Shown here: one piece after another, positions 20,500 to 29,754 of the stretch
Numbering within the stretch: position 1 is the first letter of the stretch
Layout: every line of letters begins with the position of its first letter
NCBI GenBank assembly: GCA_041398745.1
Contig: JAWKUB010000005.1
Span: 682,001 to 746,000, forward strand
DNA length: 64,000 nt
Direction: 5' to 3'
DNA from: JACKHO01 sp041398745
GTDB taxonomy: Bacteria > Planctomycetota > Planctomycetia > Planctomycetales > Planctomycetaceae
Made by a program: the position numbers and the translations under genes
The notes under the pieces: generated by a model
The model's database searches: none
What the model saw: only the letters and a program-made list of their open reading frames with translations
Told to the model about the DNA's origin: nothing

Positions 20500-21951
20500 G
20501 GGTGCGTCCGATGGATGGTGGCGGTTTTATCCTGTGAGTGTGAGGTTTTGCCAGGTTTGGTGCCAGTGGCCGTTGAGGTAGGCGCAGCGGAGGGCTGTCA
20601 CGGCGGTGGCGCCGGCGCGGCTCCAGTGCATGCCGGGATCTTTCAGTCGGAGGCCCACAAGTTGTTTCGCGGAAGACTCAATCATGCCGCTCCCAATCGT
20701 CCACCCTCGCGAGTGGTAACGCGGGTAGTCCGTTTCCGCCAGGCGTGTGCGGATGTAGTTGCTCAACTTCTGCATGGCTGGCGGGAGTGAATCATCGGGA
20801 CTGGATCGACATTGTTCGAGCCGTTGCAGCAGACCGCTGCCGCCTGCATCGTACAGGACACTGAGATGCAATTGAGCCCACTCCTGAACCGCTGTCGAGT
20901 CATCGCCAAACAGAGCCTTCGCACATTCCCACACATGCTGACTGGCGTGATACCAACTCGAGCACACCGGAGGTTTCGTAGAAGTGTTCCTGCTGAATTG
21001 ACCAGCACCAGTCGGCGCCATCACTGAGGAAGATTTTCTCCTGTGCCTGATGGTATCCGCAGCGACAAGCCAGGATGTAGAGCGACATGCCAAACGAAAG
21101 ATAATCGTCTTCCTGGCCCCAGGTCATTTGCTTGTGCCAACACTCGTGTTCATCTTGCCAGAAGACGCAGCCGACACGCATTTGCCGCCATTTTTGCTGG
21201 TTCATTCCCGGTTGCTGCGCATGGGATTCCACCTCATTGGTGCCATAAAGAATGCCATCACAGCTGATGTAGATGCGTTGCGGACTCACCGGTGGTCGCG
21301 GTGCATTTTCCGCCGTCCAGGATGCTCCAGACGCAGTTCGACTTCCGCCAGCCGCAGCTTCTCCAGCCGCCCCGCCCACGTCGAGGGCCAGGTGCCACAA
21401 CGTGTCATGGCCAAGGTGCACGCCATGTTGATCGGCCATGAGTTGTTCGAGGTGATTGAAGGGGTCGATGCTCGCCAGTTGACTGGCGTTGCGTCCGAGC
21501 AATCGCGTCATGCGATGTGTTCCACAACAGACCACCGCATCTGCTGGCGTTTGCCAACACTGACACTCTCGACAGCGATACCGCGTCCGTTCATACGTCA
21601 CTTCACCCGAGTGACTCATCACCGTTCGTACGCGACGCCCCGGTTTCGCATAGCCGACTGCAACAGTGCGGCCGGCCCAAGGCCTCCCCCAGTTGCGTGA
21701 ATCCCGAATCCAACACCGCCCGCCCGGCCCGTTTTTTCAATTCCTCGACCCGAAGTTCGAGGGCCATGGCATCGAGCGTTTCCACCGACTCGATGATTTC
21801 GGAGACTTTTCGACCATCCACTTCCACCACAATCCGAACGTCCATCACACCCTCCTTGAGGCTCCGAGACGTCCTGACTCAACAAAAACGGTCCAACAAC
21901 ACCACTCTACACCCCCAAATCACAAACTGCCACCATCTATCGGACGCACCC
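20500..21951 (-). mobile_element. ISKra4-family insertion sequence, 1452 bp
   Basis: Inverted repeats of 28 bases at 20500-20527 and 21924-21951 differ at only two positions; each terminus begins GGGTGCGTCCGAT. A 9-bp target duplication, GGGGAGTTC, flanks the element at 20491-20499 and 21952-21960. The transposase is encoded on the minus strand in three successive frames. The ends are well preserved, so the insertion looks recent even though the coding sequence is not continuous. Confidence 0.93.
20527..21848 (-). pseudogene. ISKra4-type transposase split over three frames
   Basis: The N-terminal part (21603-21848) begins MMDVRIVVEVDGRKVSEIIE. The middle part (20900-21622) has the zinc-binding segment RTRYRCRECQCW and the catalytic stretches RIYISCDGILYGT and FLSDGADWCWSIQQEHF. 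The C-terminal part (20527 to about 20975) has WYHASQHVWECAKALFGD and RGWTIGSGMIESSAKQLVGL. Both junctions need a +1 shift, and each lies at or near the same coding-strand heptamer CGAAACC (plus-strand positions 21642-21648 and 20972-20978). This could be two independent indels or programmed frameshifting. I call it a pseudogene by default; an active element cannot be excluded. Confidence 0.75.
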
Positions 21952-22006
21952 GGGGAGTTCCACGGTGACTCAAAACATGTGCTAAAGGACATGAGGTTCG
22001 ATACAA

Positions 22007-23839
22007 CTATGTGTCGCTGGATTTCGGCTGCCTGGAGTCTTTCGATTCTCCGCTTTCGTTCTTCGCAATCGATGCAAGACTCTCGTCGTCGTCTTCGAAC
22101 TCACCGTCCGAGGTAATCACGGCTAACGGATCAAACCGGCACCAGGTTGGCACTGAGGCCATAATACCTACCGCCAACATTCCACTTCGCAGCAACCATA
22201 TAACATAGCCCGCTGACAGAACTGACGACGTAATGGCAATTGTTCCAGCAACCATTTCGTCGAAATTCACGGCGGGTGCGCTCTGTAGGTCCCGCGGCAT
22301 AACCGACAATGGTGTCAGAGAGATCTGAGTAACCTCGACTACCGGTGCCAGTGCTCGGGGGTACTCCTCAGGAGCGTCTGGAATGCCTTTCCGCAAGTAG
22401 GACAGCACGAATGATTCTGGCGACAGTTCCGATATTCCGGGTAAGGCGGTCTCAACTGCCACAACAATAGGAATCAACTGCGTGCCTACAGGTGCGACAG
22501 CACGGCGATTTGGACTTATCGAACTGTCGTCGGGTGCTTGCGATATCGGTAAATGAATGGCAATTTCTGGATTGTCCTCATCATTCGCCGCAGGGTCGTC
22601 CGGAGCATCGTCAGTCGTCGTGGTATCATCTGGCCCCGTGACCGGATTGATCGTTTTCAGAGTCGTGATAGTTACTGTGACGACATCGCTTGTGAATACG
22701 CCGTCAGTCAGCACGTAGGTAAAGCTGTCAACGCCAAAGAAGACTCCGTTTGGCGTATACGAGAATGTACCGTCAGGATTCAGCAACAATGTGCCGTTGG
22801 CGACGTCGGAGCCGAGGATGACACTCAGCGGATCTCCATCTGGGTCCAAGTCATTGGATGTGACTCCAGGGAGTTCAACATTGAGTGTGGTTACTTGATT
22901 CACACTGTATTCATCGTCCGCTCCAACAGGAGTCTCGTTCTCATCAACCACAGCCACCATAACCGATTGGCGATCAAACCCGCCGCTGCCATCGCTGACG
23001 ACAACGGTAACCTCATACAGATTGTCACCATTCGCGTCACCCGGCAATTCGAAGTTTGGTGCAGCCACAAAGGACAGCTTACCTGTCAATTGATCAATAA
23101 TGAATTGAGAGGCATCCGGTCCCCCGCCATCTCCGAGCGCGAGGATGCTGTAAATCGGTTGGCCGCCATCGTAATCAAAACTGGTAATGGTCGTTACAAA
23201 CAAGTAGTTCTCAGTTACGCTGATATTGGCAGAATTCAGCCCACCATTGGAAGTAATCGTGGGAGCATCGTTCACCGGGTTCACCGTCACGTCGAACGTG
23301 GTCTGGGTGGTGGTCGTGCCGTCATCCACCGTCAGCGTGATGGTCACCGGACCACCGAACTGGTTCGCCGCCGGAGCCGCTTCCACGGTCCAGTTCCCAC
23401 TCCCCAGGTCCACCAGCGTCAGGTTCCCATCGGGGAGGAGCGTCTGATCGCTCGAGGTCGCGGTGACACTCAGCGCACCTGCAGCGGTTTCAGTGTCGGC
23501 GACCGTGAACGCCAGAGCGCCGGTCGTCGTATCTTCAGCGAGCGTTTGATCAGCCACTGCACTGATCGTCGGAGCATCGTTCACCGGGTTCACCCGTCAA
23601 GTTCAAGAGGTGCAACGGCCACACCAACTTCTGGCGACGAAAACTGCGCCTCTGGTGACGGCAACTGCGGCTCATCAACAACTTCTTGCGCGAGCGAGCG
23701 CCCCCTGCAACAACACAATTCCCACGATGAACAGAAAGCTGACACTCGATGTCCAGTCTTGGGGGCGCGCGCGAATGCCACAGATGTGGTACCCCACAAT
23801 CCGTGCGATGTCTTCCGAGAAGGAGCGGCTCCTTGTCAT
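22007..23839 (-). pseudogene. Ig-repeat surface protein, frame-broken and shortened
   Basis: The main frame (22007-23593, 528 codons) starts inside a repeat at NPVNDAPTISAVAD. It holds one complete NPVNDAPTI unit, a cadherin-like unit (FDYDGGQPIYSI, GANGDN-type loop) and an ADDEY-type unit (NDLDPDGDPLSVILG). The C-terminus has a transmembrane stretch (SSVLSAGYVIWLLRSGMLAV) and an acidic tail, typical of large planctomycete surface proteins. The N-terminus is upstream in other frames. Codons 1-54 at 23675-23839 (start MTRSRSFSED) contain a signal-peptide-like SFLFIVGIVLLQGALA. The following segment QEVVDEPQLPSPEAQF is offset by a tandem CGAG duplication at 23691-23698. That segment ends in a TGA overlapping the GTG of the main frame. 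Internal repeats were probably lost. Confidence 0.72.
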
Positions 23840-24005
23840 CAATCGCTCACGCGAACTTCCTGGCCTACGCTGAACTCGTATTCTCAGTAGGAATCGGAAG
23901 AATCCGGATCATCAGACCAGCCTGCCCAGCAGAAATAGAGTGAATTGGCTCAACTTGCTGGTTAAATGGGAGCAATAGAGGGTCTGCGGTGTCTTCAGGG
24001 GAGTC
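23840..24005. other. Short non-coding stretch before an IS630 remnant
   Basis: No gene, hairpin or recognisable IS terminus was found here. It separates the broken surface-protein gene from the truncated IS630 transposase. Confidence 0.4.
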
Positions 24006-24743
24006 TCAGAAAGAAGCAGCAATCACCCGAATGAGGCTCCCGAGCTGGGGTAATACGCGTTCCAACTTGAAGTAGCGCTTTTGAGGTAGGGGGCGGCGCA
24101 GATGGTTTGCATGAGTTCCTGGACGCGAACCGGACTGGGCCCAGACTTGTGTGTTGGTCCCCTGTTGCCCAAACCGCGACTCGTCCTGGAAGTAGACCCT
24201 CAACGGCTTGTCAGGATGTTTCCGACCAATTTCAGCCAACGTCGTCGGCCATTGTCGCTTGAACTCTTCCACCCTCGCCGGGTCCGCTTTCCGATGCCGC
24301 GGACGTGGCTTTAAATAACTGTAGCCCAGCCAGTGGGGCAGCCTGTGGAGCAGCCAATAGACGCTGGAGAGTGAGCGGACCATGTCGAACTCCTCCGCGA
24401 GAATCCTTTGGAAATCCTGACTGCGAAGCGAGCACACCGAGTCGGCCTGGGTTGGCCCCGCAGCAATCCGCTGCCGAAAACCCGCTTCCTGCTCGTCGCT
24501 GAGCGGCACACCCGACTGCGGCCCACGCCGGTCATCCAGTCCTTCCAATCCGTGTTCGTTATAGCGCGCCACCCACCGCTGGCAAATACGCCGCGAGAAT
24601 CCAATACACATCGCGATGGACGGAGCCGTCCAACCTTCCGCCGCCAGAATGACAATGCGCAGCCGCCTGGCACGATCGGCATTCTTCTCAGCCCGCTCGA
24701 GCTGCTTCAACTGATCCAGCGTACGATGGTCCTGCACAAACAT
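24006..24743 (-). pseudogene. IS630-type transposase, C-terminally truncated
   Basis: The 245-residue frame has an IS630 N-terminal HTH (RRLRIVILAAEGWTAPSIAM, CIGFSRRICQRWVARYNEHG) and linker (SSVYWLLHRLPHWLGYSYLK). It has only the first catalytic Asp, in VYFQDESRFGQQG. After residue about 215 the family sequence stops and is replaced by an unrelated tail ending LIRVIAASF, so the second Asp and the third acidic residue are missing. Neither inverted repeats nor a TA duplication could be found with confidence. This is a decayed element of a different IS630 subtype from the intact copy near 16 kb. Confidence 0.8.
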
Positions 24744-24821
24744 AGCGGCGTCCCTGCGAGTGAGTCGAGTCAGTACGCCGCATGATGATGGGTAGAATAG
24801 AAAAGCCCAAGAGCTCGCGCG

Positions 24822-25055
24822 CTACTTCAGATTGGAATTCGTATGAGTGGCTTCGTTCATCCCCATGAACGCGAATGCCTTCTTCCTCGCTTTGAAGGCC
24901 CGGTTCGCGCATGAGGCCCCTTCTTCAACCTCGGGATACTTGAGTGCCAACTTCCGAATGGCGACCATCGGCTTGCTCTCGACAAGATTCTCTTTGCTCA
25001 TGTCTTGTCCCACTTGGACCAGTTCGATTGGCTTGATCCAAGATTTGTCAGCCAC
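24822..25055 (-). pseudogene. MmcQ/YjbR-like protein, truncated
   Basis: The 77 residues include VAIRKLALKYPEVEEGASCA and NRAFKARKKAFAFMGM, which resemble the first half of MmcQ/YjbR (CyaY-like fold) proteins. Those are usually 110-130 residues. Homology fades after the FMGM stretch and a stop follows within 13 residues, just where the IS630 remnant region begins. Loss of the C-terminal half by that insertion or a linked deletion is the simplest reading. The start is a GTG 12 bases after the upstream membrane-protein gene, so the two may once have been co-transcribed. Confidence 0.6.
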
Positions 25056-25067
25056 TGAATACGGAGG

Positions 25068-25436
25068 TCACAGCAGATTGAGCATGTCACGATAAATTGT
25101 TGTAGCGGCTGCAATCGCAATGAACGCAGGGACGAGAAAGACGACCGCTCCCCACCACGGGACGAGCCATTCATTCTGTGTTGCTCCCCGCCTCAAATAC
25201 CATGTTGCGGGGTTTCCCGGGCTAATTGCAACCGCAGTGCCGGCGACACCGAGCCCACCCAATTCCCAGGGGAGTTCGAACTCAACAAGCATCCCGTTCC
25301 AGTGTATCCAGAGCGCCACTGCAAAAATCATGGTTGCGGCCACGTTTCGCATGTGTGACATTGTGTTTGCCTGAGGGAGGCGCAGGAATGCCAGAAACGT
25401 GGTCGCGACGGTGAGAACCAGGCTAATGACGACCAT
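25068..25436 (-). CDS. Small integral membrane protein of unknown function
   Basis: The 122-residue product has hydrophobic helices at about 1-20, 30-48, 55-72 and 92-113 (WWGAVVFLVPAFIAIAAATT). A WYLRRGATQNEWL loop lies before the last helix. No family was recognised. Its reading frame is clean and has no better competitor on the opposite strand. It lies between the truncated YjbR-like gene and the porin gene, on the minus strand. Confidence 0.6.
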   Translation of the reverse strand: MVVISLVLTVATTFLAFLRLPQANTMSHMRNVAATMIFAVALWIHWNGMLVEFELPWELGGLGVAGTAVAISPGNPATWYLRRGATQNEWLVPWWGAVVFLVPAFIAIAAATTIYRDMLNLL

Positions 25437-25532
25437 TTCAACACTCCCTCAACCGTACTGGTACTTCTCATGAATTCTAAAGAGAAGGCCGCGACAAGGT
25501 CCATAAGCATCAAAAAACTCATCACCGCGTAA

Positions 25533-25571
25533 CAAAAAACTCCCGCTGGACCACATTGATCGGGCGGGAGT
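25533..25571 (-). terminator. Intrinsic terminator of the porin gene
   Basis: Arms ACTCCCGC (25539-25546) and GCGGGAGT (25564-25571) form a hairpin just after the porin stop codon on the minus strand. It is followed by a run of six T residues on that strand (25534-25539 read as A on the plus strand). Confidence 0.8.
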
Positions 25572-25594
25572 CGGGTGGACTTTGAACTCATGAA

Positions 25595-27052
25595 TTAGAA
25601 GTCAACGGCGAACCGTGTGCCGAGAATGAAGTAGTCACCAGAGGTGAATCCGCCCACTGGCTTGTGGTCTTCAATGCGACCATAGATGGCGTTGAACTGC
25701 AGTTTCGCATAGGCGTTCCAATGCCAGTTCAGAGCCATTGTCACATTGTTGTCAACTCCGCCCATGACGCCTGCATCGGTAAAGTCGGTGAAGGAATAGC
25801 GAGCAGCAACCTGCAATGCTCCCAGTCCATTTCCTTCTTCACCCATCAGGTGATCGACGAGGAAGAAGTTTTCGATGGGCTTCACGCGGTCGAGCGTACC
25901 GGACTCGCGGTTGTATGCCATGTGCTCGCCAGTCAGGAAGTAGGCAACCTGGCAGTAGGCTCCGTGCAGGAATACATCAGACAAGCGGCCGTTCCGTTGA
26001 AGGAAATTACATTGATATTCCCCTGTCACGTGGAATGGTCCGGCGTTGTACATCCCTTCGAGGGCGAGAATCTCGTACACTTCTGTTCCAGCAATGGCGC
26101 CAGTGTCGAGCCAACGTGAAGCCGAACGTGCTTCAGGACGCGAGCGAAAGCGGGCTTCGTTCACATTCGTCACCGTGGCCGTCGCGCTTCCATCGGGTAC
26201 CGCAATCATGCCGGCGATTCCGAGGTGAATCCAGTCTTCACCATTGTTTTCGTAAATGGGACTGCCGGAAATACGTCCGTTTGCACTCAATTGAGTGTGA
26301 TCCCCGAGGTAAGTGCCGTCTCCTGCGGAGTCTTCCAAATTGAACACACCGTATGTCCAGTTGATGGACTCGTCTTCCGTATGGCCGTACATGGCAACAC
26401 CGAGACGACGGGCATCTTGGTTGAACGACTCAACGATTTCCGGACGTTCCAGGAAGATGTTGAAGCGACTGCTGTTCAAGTGGTCGAGTCCCAATGGCCG
26501 CTTCTGATTACCGACAATCAGTTCCTGCCCAAAGACGTCATTGAATCCAATGTAAACGTCCTTCATGGCGGGATCGTTCGGATCTGCGAAGTCGATTTGC
26601 ATCCGCCAGAACATCGATTCCAGGATGTCTCCCTTGAATTCGAGTCGAACGCGACGGAAGGCAAAGCGGTCTTCGGGATCCTGGCCAACGAGTGGTCCGG
26701 AGGGATGCTCGAAGAAGCCAATACCGGGGTCGCTTTGTGGGAAGAACCAGCCGTCGCCGTGAATACGACCATTCATCTTGAAGGTCGGTTTACTCTTGGC
26801 TTCGAGTTCTTTCTTCTTCTTTTCCTCATCAGCTTTCTTCTTGCTTTCGGAAAGGCTCTTCATGTGAGCGTCCCAGGCGTCTTCCAGCGCTTTGAGCCGC
26901 TCAGTAAGATCATCTGCTGGAGCGTCCGTGAGAAAATCAGCTCCGTTGGGCAGCGGCGGCAACTCGTTGGGGACAAGCAGGTCTTGCCCCATCACCGCGG
27001 TGGCCAGCGAGCCGACGGCCACAATTGCAAGGAATGCGCGGATTGGTCTCAT
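25595..27052 (-). CDS. Outer-membrane porin, OprO/OprP-like
   Basis: The 485-residue precursor starts at MRPIRAFLAIVAVGSLATAV, a signal peptide with probable cleavage after VMGQ; an in-frame codon 21 residues upstream gives no signal. Residues about 45-85 form a charged Lys/Glu-rich coiled coil (KKKADEEKKKKELEAKS), likely a trimerising or peptidoglycan-associated spacer. The rest alternates in beta-strand pattern typical of phosphate-selective porin O/P family proteins (FRRVRLEFKGDILESMFWRM, ALNWHWNAYAKLQFNAIYGR) and ends in Phe, as outer-membrane barrels do (TRFAVDF). The selectivity cannot be told from sequence alone. Confidence 0.87.
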   Translation of the reverse strand: MRPIRAFLAIVAVGSLATAVMGQDLLVPNELPPLPNGADFLTDAPADDLTERLKALEDAWDAHMKSLSESKKKADEEKKKKELEAKSKPTFKMNGRIHGDGWFFPQSDPGIGFFEHPSGPLVGQDPEDRFAFRRVRLEFKGDILESMFWRMQIDFADPNDPAMKDVYIGFNDVFGQELIVGNQKRPLGLDHLNSSRFNIFLERPEIVESFNQDARRLGVAMYGHTEDESINWTYGVFNLEDSAGDGTYLGDHTQLSANGRISGSPIYENNGEDWIHLGIAGMIAVPDGSATATVTNVNEARFRSRPEARSASRWLDTGAIAGTEVYEILALEGMYNAGPFHVTGEYQCNFLQRNGRLSDVFLHGAYCQVAYFLTGEHMAYNRESGTLDRVKPIENFFLVDHLMGEEGNGLGALQVAARYSFTDFTDAGVMGGVDNNVTMALNWHWNAYAKLQFNAIYGRIEDHKPVGGFTSGDYFILGTRFAVDF

Positions 27053-27257
27053 TATCTCGTCGAATCGAATGGAATCGAAATGCGCGATCCAACCTACTGG
27101 ACCGACTACACCCAATAATCGACGGTGAGCAGATTTGGCGTTTGTACTACACCTTTCGTTAATCCGCTCTTAACATTCGGCAGAAAAAGACCCCTGAAAT
27201 CCCGTACAGGCGTCACAGATTATCGGCAACTTCCGCCTGAAGCGGTTCTGCCCGAAG

Positions 27258-27605
27258 TTACGAGTTAGCCGAAGCTAACGGATACTCCGCAATTGGTATG
27301 CCCAGCCGACGGACAGACTGCAGCCGCTGCCAGCCACGCGTGACAACATCTTCCCGCTTGCGTACGTCGTCTGCGTCGAGTTCTGACTTGGAAAATGGCC
27401 CCTCAACTTCGATGAGAGCAAATTCCTCGCACACAATGAACTGAGCCAAGACGGGATTGCAGAGAATGTGCCGCTCGGGGGCAGCATGCAGTTGGTGCGG
27501 ACCGATTTCCCCGATGATGTACCGCAGGTACAAATCGCTTTCCTCCATGCGGTCGACGGCCCGACCACACACTTCGCAGAGATATCCTTCGTCGCACTTC
27601 GCCAT
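27258..27605 (-). CDS. Conserved planctomycete protein with a CxxC pair
   Basis: The 115-residue protein contains CEVCGRAVDRMEESDLYLRY with a possible metal-binding CxxC. APERHILCNPVLAQFIV and EGPFSKSELDADDV follow, then the REDVVTRGWQRLQ stretch. I believe similar small proteins occur in other Planctomycetes, but no function is known to me. No signal peptide or transmembrane helix is seen, so it should be cytoplasmic. It stands alone between the porin and the sulfatase. Confidence 0.72.
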   Translation of the reverse strand: MAKCDEGYLCEVCGRAVDRMEESDLYLRYIIGEIGPHQLHAAPERHILCNPVLAQFIVCEEFALIEVEGPFSKSELDADDVRKREDVVTRGWQRLQSVRRLGIPIAEYPLASANS

Positions 27606-27715
27606 AGTTTGATGCTTGCTTCGCCTGAGCGGGTTGGTATTCGGATGCCGGTGTTGAATTGACGCCTGGTTGAGATGGTTGAGAACTGCAATTTGCGAGC
27701 CGACGAAGTTCAGGT

Positions 27716-29554
27716 TTACTGTTCGACTGCGATTGGATTCGATTGGATATGCTGCAAATTGTGTTCAAAGTCTTCCCCAACGAAGACGGCGACATGCACG
27801 ACGTTGTCGGACACTTCCGCAGGCAGTTTGAAACTCAGCTGAACTTCACCATTCCCTTTGGTCTCGACGACCTGCCGGGAAACACGTACTCCTTTATTCC
27901 CCTGCTTCAATGTCACATGCAACTTCTGCGTGGCAAGCTCTTCGGGGAACTTGTGACGGATTTGGAAGGCGAACTCGCCGGTTCCTGATACCGTCTTGGG
28001 CAGCACCAACTCAATGAGCTTTTTCCCTTGCCGTCCCTGGGGAGCATTGGCCCCCTGATTCTGATTGCCACGTTTTCCTTTGCGTCGCTCTTCCGCTTCC
28101 TGCTCCTTGCCGAGGACGTACGCCTCGCGCACCTCGGCATCGTCACGCTGGCGAAACACAGGGAGTAAATCATCACCCGTTTCAATCATCCAGAATTCCA
28201 GCCGCGAACGTAAATCACCGAGAGCATCTTGATGACTTGGACTGTCAATCAAGTTCTGGAGGCAGTTGGGATCGGCAATAACGTCGTACAATTCTTCCAC
28301 GACCCGGTGCTGATACAAGTCGTGCCGTGCGGCCAGAATTGGATCGGATTTCGCCAACTCAGCAAACCTCCGGTAGGTGGATGTGCCTGATGTCGCCGTC
28401 GCCATGACCCGTTCGCCATTCGACCAGGGATTAAATAGATACAGGTACTGCTTCGTCTGCACGGCCCGCATAGGATCGCGCGAGCCTCCGGCGTTTTCGT
28501 TGTACTCCTTAATGACGAAATCGCGGTCCTCCTGTTCGCCGCCCTTTAAGAGTGGAAAGAGCGAACGTCCATCCAATCCTTCAGGATGCTCAATTCCGGT
28601 CGCATCCAGGAGCGTTGGCAGAAAGTCGACAGCGGAAACCATGTGCGTGTCATCAATAGATCCCGCCTTCACGACGCCGGGCCAGCGAACAACCAGCGGT
28701 GTGTGCGTGCTGTGGTGATAAAGTTGCGTCTTGGCAAACGGCAGCGGCATGCCGTGATCGGCCAGAAACAGCACGAACGTATCCTCAGCCGCGCCACTTT
28801 CTTCAAGGGCCTTGAGGACTTCGCCAACCGCATCATCGGCCCGACGCACTGATGAGTAATAGTGCGCCAGCTCCTTACGGACGACAGGATCATCAAACAG
28901 GAACCCGGGAATGGGAACTTCGTCGGGCGTGATAACACGAGAAGGGACGTGGGGATCGGGAATGGTTTCTCCCCGTCGTCCTTCCGCATAAAACGGTTTG
29001 TGGGGATCAGCAATGTTCATGACCAGGCAAAACGGTTTCTTCGCCTCTTGTGCCGCATGAATTCCTTCGCGAGTCGACGTGCCGTAGGAGGCGACATCTT
29101 TCGTGTGAGGCTTGGAACCGTCACTGGCGGTGTCAAAGTTGATGTCCCAGCGGTAAGGCGAATACGGCGTCGAGTGAGAAACCTTGTGCCGAATGCCGGT
29201 GAGATATCCGGCGTCCTGCATGAGGTCGCAGAGCACCGGATAGGTGATGTCTTTCACCTGATAGAACCCTTCCACACCGTTGTTGTGCGGATAGCGGCCG
29301 GACCACATGACATTTCGTGAGGGCATGCAGTTCCCCACCTGCACGTGGGCATGTCGAAACTGAATTCCACCGGCCGCCAATCGATCCATATTGGGAGTCA
29401 GCCCTTCGATGGTGCATCCAAAGGCACCCATCGAGTCCGCACTCATGTCGTCGACGGTAATAATGAGCACGTTCGGTTTCTCGGCTGCCCAGGCCATCGA
29501 CGTCACAAACAACAACAGACAGGCAAACAACCCGCGCCAGCGAAAGCATGACAT
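27716..29554 (-). CDS. Secreted sulfatase, sulfamidase-like
   Basis: The 612-residue precursor starts at MSCFRWRGLFACLLLFVTSM, a signal peptide cleaved near WAAEKPN; the longer frame upstream is not protein-like. The sulfatase core begins PNVLIITVDDMSADSMG, with the formylglycine site CMPSR near residue 75 followed by NVMWSGRYPHNNG. FLADHGMPLPFAKTQLYHHS follows, resembling heparan N-sulfatase (sulfamidase) type enzymes. The C-terminal 120 residues are an extra beta-rich domain preceded by a basic linker (EERRKGKRGNQNQ). It is divergent from a DUF1549/DUF1553 gene starting 200 bases away, which suggests a shared regulatory region and a shared polysaccharide substrate. Confidence 0.92.
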   Translation of the reverse strand: MSCFRWRGLFACLLLFVTSMAWAAEKPNVLIITVDDMSADSMGAFGCTIEGLTPNMDRLAAGGIQFRHAHVQVGNCMPSRNVMWSGRYPHNNGVEGFYQVKDITYPVLCDLMQDAGYLTGIRHKVSHSTPYSPYRWDINFDTASDGSKPHTKDVASYGTSTREGIHAAQEAKKPFCLVMNIADPHKPFYAEGRRGETIPDPHVPSRVITPDEVPIPGFLFDDPVVRKELAHYYSSVRRADDAVGEVLKALEESGAAEDTFVLFLADHGMPLPFAKTQLYHHSTHTPLVVRWPGVVKAGSIDDTHMVSAVDFLPTLLDATGIEHPEGLDGRSLFPLLKGGEQEDRDFVIKEYNENAGGSRDPMRAVQTKQYLYLFNPWSNGERVMATATSGTSTYRRFAELAKSDPILAARHDLYQHRVVEELYDVIADPNCLQNLIDSPSHQDALGDLRSRLEFWMIETGDDLLPVFRQRDDAEVREAYVLGKEQEAEERRKGKRGNQNQGANAPQGRQGKKLIELVLPKTVSGTGEFAFQIRHKFPEELATQKLHVTLKQGNKGVRVSRQVVETKGNGEVQLSFKLPAEVSDNVVHVAVFVGEDFEHNLQHIQSNPIAVEQ

Positions 29555-29754
29555 CAGCAGTTCCTCAACCTCAAACAGAGACAATTGCGGAAATGACTGT
29601 ATCGTGTGTCTTCGATTTTCGCACTGCAACACGGTGTCGCACGTCTGTTTCGCCTCAGTTCGGCTTGAATGATGCCGCCCTTCCCACGGCTTGCGGTTGA
29701 CGCATCTCGTAAATGCAAGATGATGCATGCTGGAATCCGTGATATTCGATTTGG

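Noticed and set aside
23675..23839. Independent small membrane protein of 54 residues
   Set aside because: Its sequence fits the N-terminus of the broken surface protein: removing one CGAG repeat fuses it to the next segment, so I treated it as part of that pseudogene.
22553..23890. Long plus-strand open frame (445 codons) opposite the surface-protein gene
   Set aside because: It is antisense to clear Ig-repeat coding sequence and its product has no domain, signal or hydrophobic pattern.
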